64,000 nt of DNA from contig CALBKM010000051.1 in assembly GCA_937895705.1 (NCBI GenBank), positions 34,457-98,456 of the forward strand, written 5' to 3'. Below, one piece after another: positions 63,497-64,000 of this stretch (positions within the stretch are counted from its first letter, which is position 1; each line of letters begins with the position of its first letter). Below the pieces are notes generated by a model. It did no database searches. It was not told where the DNA came from and saw only the letters and a list, made by a program, of their open reading frames with translations. Position numbers and translations under genes: made by a program. Source of the stretch: an uncultured Clostridia bacterium (GTDB lineage Bacteria; Bacillota; Clostridia; Lachnospirales; Lachnospiraceae).

Positions 63497-63546
63497 GCGA
63501 GTTTCCGAATCCGGTACTCGCGTTTATGAACAACTGTTCATAAACG
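63497..63546 (-). other. Two hairpins between tRNA-Asp and tRNA-Val
   Basis: GCGAGT/ACTCGC (63497-63502, 63516-63521) and a 12-bp perfect palindrome CGTTTATGAACA/TGTTCATAAACG (63521-63532, 63535-63546), the latter including the last two bases of tRNA-Asp. The other tRNA spacers are shorter and lack this. Confidence 0.65.
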
Positions 63547-63618
63547 ACCCAGATGGGACTCGAACCCACGACCTCCGCCGTGACAGGGCGGCGCTCTAAC
63601 CAACTGAGCCACTAGGCC
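63545..63618 (-). tRNA. tRNA-Asp (anticodon GTC)
   Basis: 74 bases: acceptor GGCCTAG/CTGGGTC, anticodon arm CCGCC-CTGTCAC-GGCGG. First tRNA after the 23S gene, only ~47 bases away. Confidence 0.96.
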
Positions 63619-63664
63619 ATACTTTAACACTACACACAATTATTCCGAATGTAAACACCGTTAT

Positions 63665-64000
<336 letters not shown>

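Overview
The window looks like the chromosome of a fibre-degrading gut Lachnospiraceae (class Clostridia, moderate GC). The signs are Gram-positive style ribosome binding sites with occasional TTG/GTG starts, FMN and T-box riboswitches, a FeoA/FeoB/Cys-rich-membrane-protein iron locus, a secreted GH10 xylanase with a CBM9, and many exported proteins with Thr-Pro-rich linkers. This assignment is inference from gene content; no database search was run.

Region by region. (1) 1-8820, minus strand: a Wadjet-like condensin defence operon, in transcription order a 759-residue protein with an N-terminal CRP-like fold, JetA (kleisin-like), JetB (kite-like) and JetC (SMC-like ATPase). JetC runs off the left edge; a JetD nuclease, if present, lies outside. 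(2) 8888-16472: tadA and a GNAT acetyltransferase, then plus-strand genes for an LtaS-like sulfatase-fold enzyme, a xylanase lipoprotein, a diacylglycerol-kinase-family protein, and the riboflavin transporter RibU under an FMN riboswitch. (3) 16780-21355, minus: a coiled-coil protein, rsmA, tatD, a DUF218 protein and a zinc-ribbon membrane protein with an SR-repeat head. (4) 21492-21776: a 285-base imperfect inverted repeat that could fold as a branched RNA. (5) 21787-26983, minus: a methionine module (T-box, metQ, metN, metI, metG). (6) 26999-33139: a DUF2809 protein, VanY and CapA surface enzymes, and the feoA-feoB iron import operon with a DtxR-like operator. (7) 33162-34085: a small alarmone synthetase.

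(8) 34250-57091, minus: the largest unit, a type IV pilus operon. In transcription order it has pilB (with a MshEN cyclic-di-GMP type domain), pilT, pilC, two tandem major pilins, pilD, a natural pilM-pilN fusion, pilO, four minor-pilin-like proteins (one of 723 residues), a 1507-residue DUF5057 protein, and a lipoprotein made of four CBM4_9-like modules. A response regulator, a histidine kinase and a radical SAM activase follow with tight spacing. Together these suggest a pilus machine that presents carbohydrate-binding proteins, that is, a fibre adhesion or motility apparatus.

(9) 57226-64000, minus: transaldolase and transketolase, a PdaA-type deacetylase with an O-antigen-ligase-like protein, and a seven-tRNA cluster (Asp, Val, Thr, Tyr, fMet, Phe, Lys) directly after the 3' end of a 23S rRNA gene, with no 5S gene in between.

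A recurring architectural habit is a promoter whose -35 box sits inside the terminator of the preceding gene (four clear cases). No insertion sequence, prophage or CRISPR array was seen.
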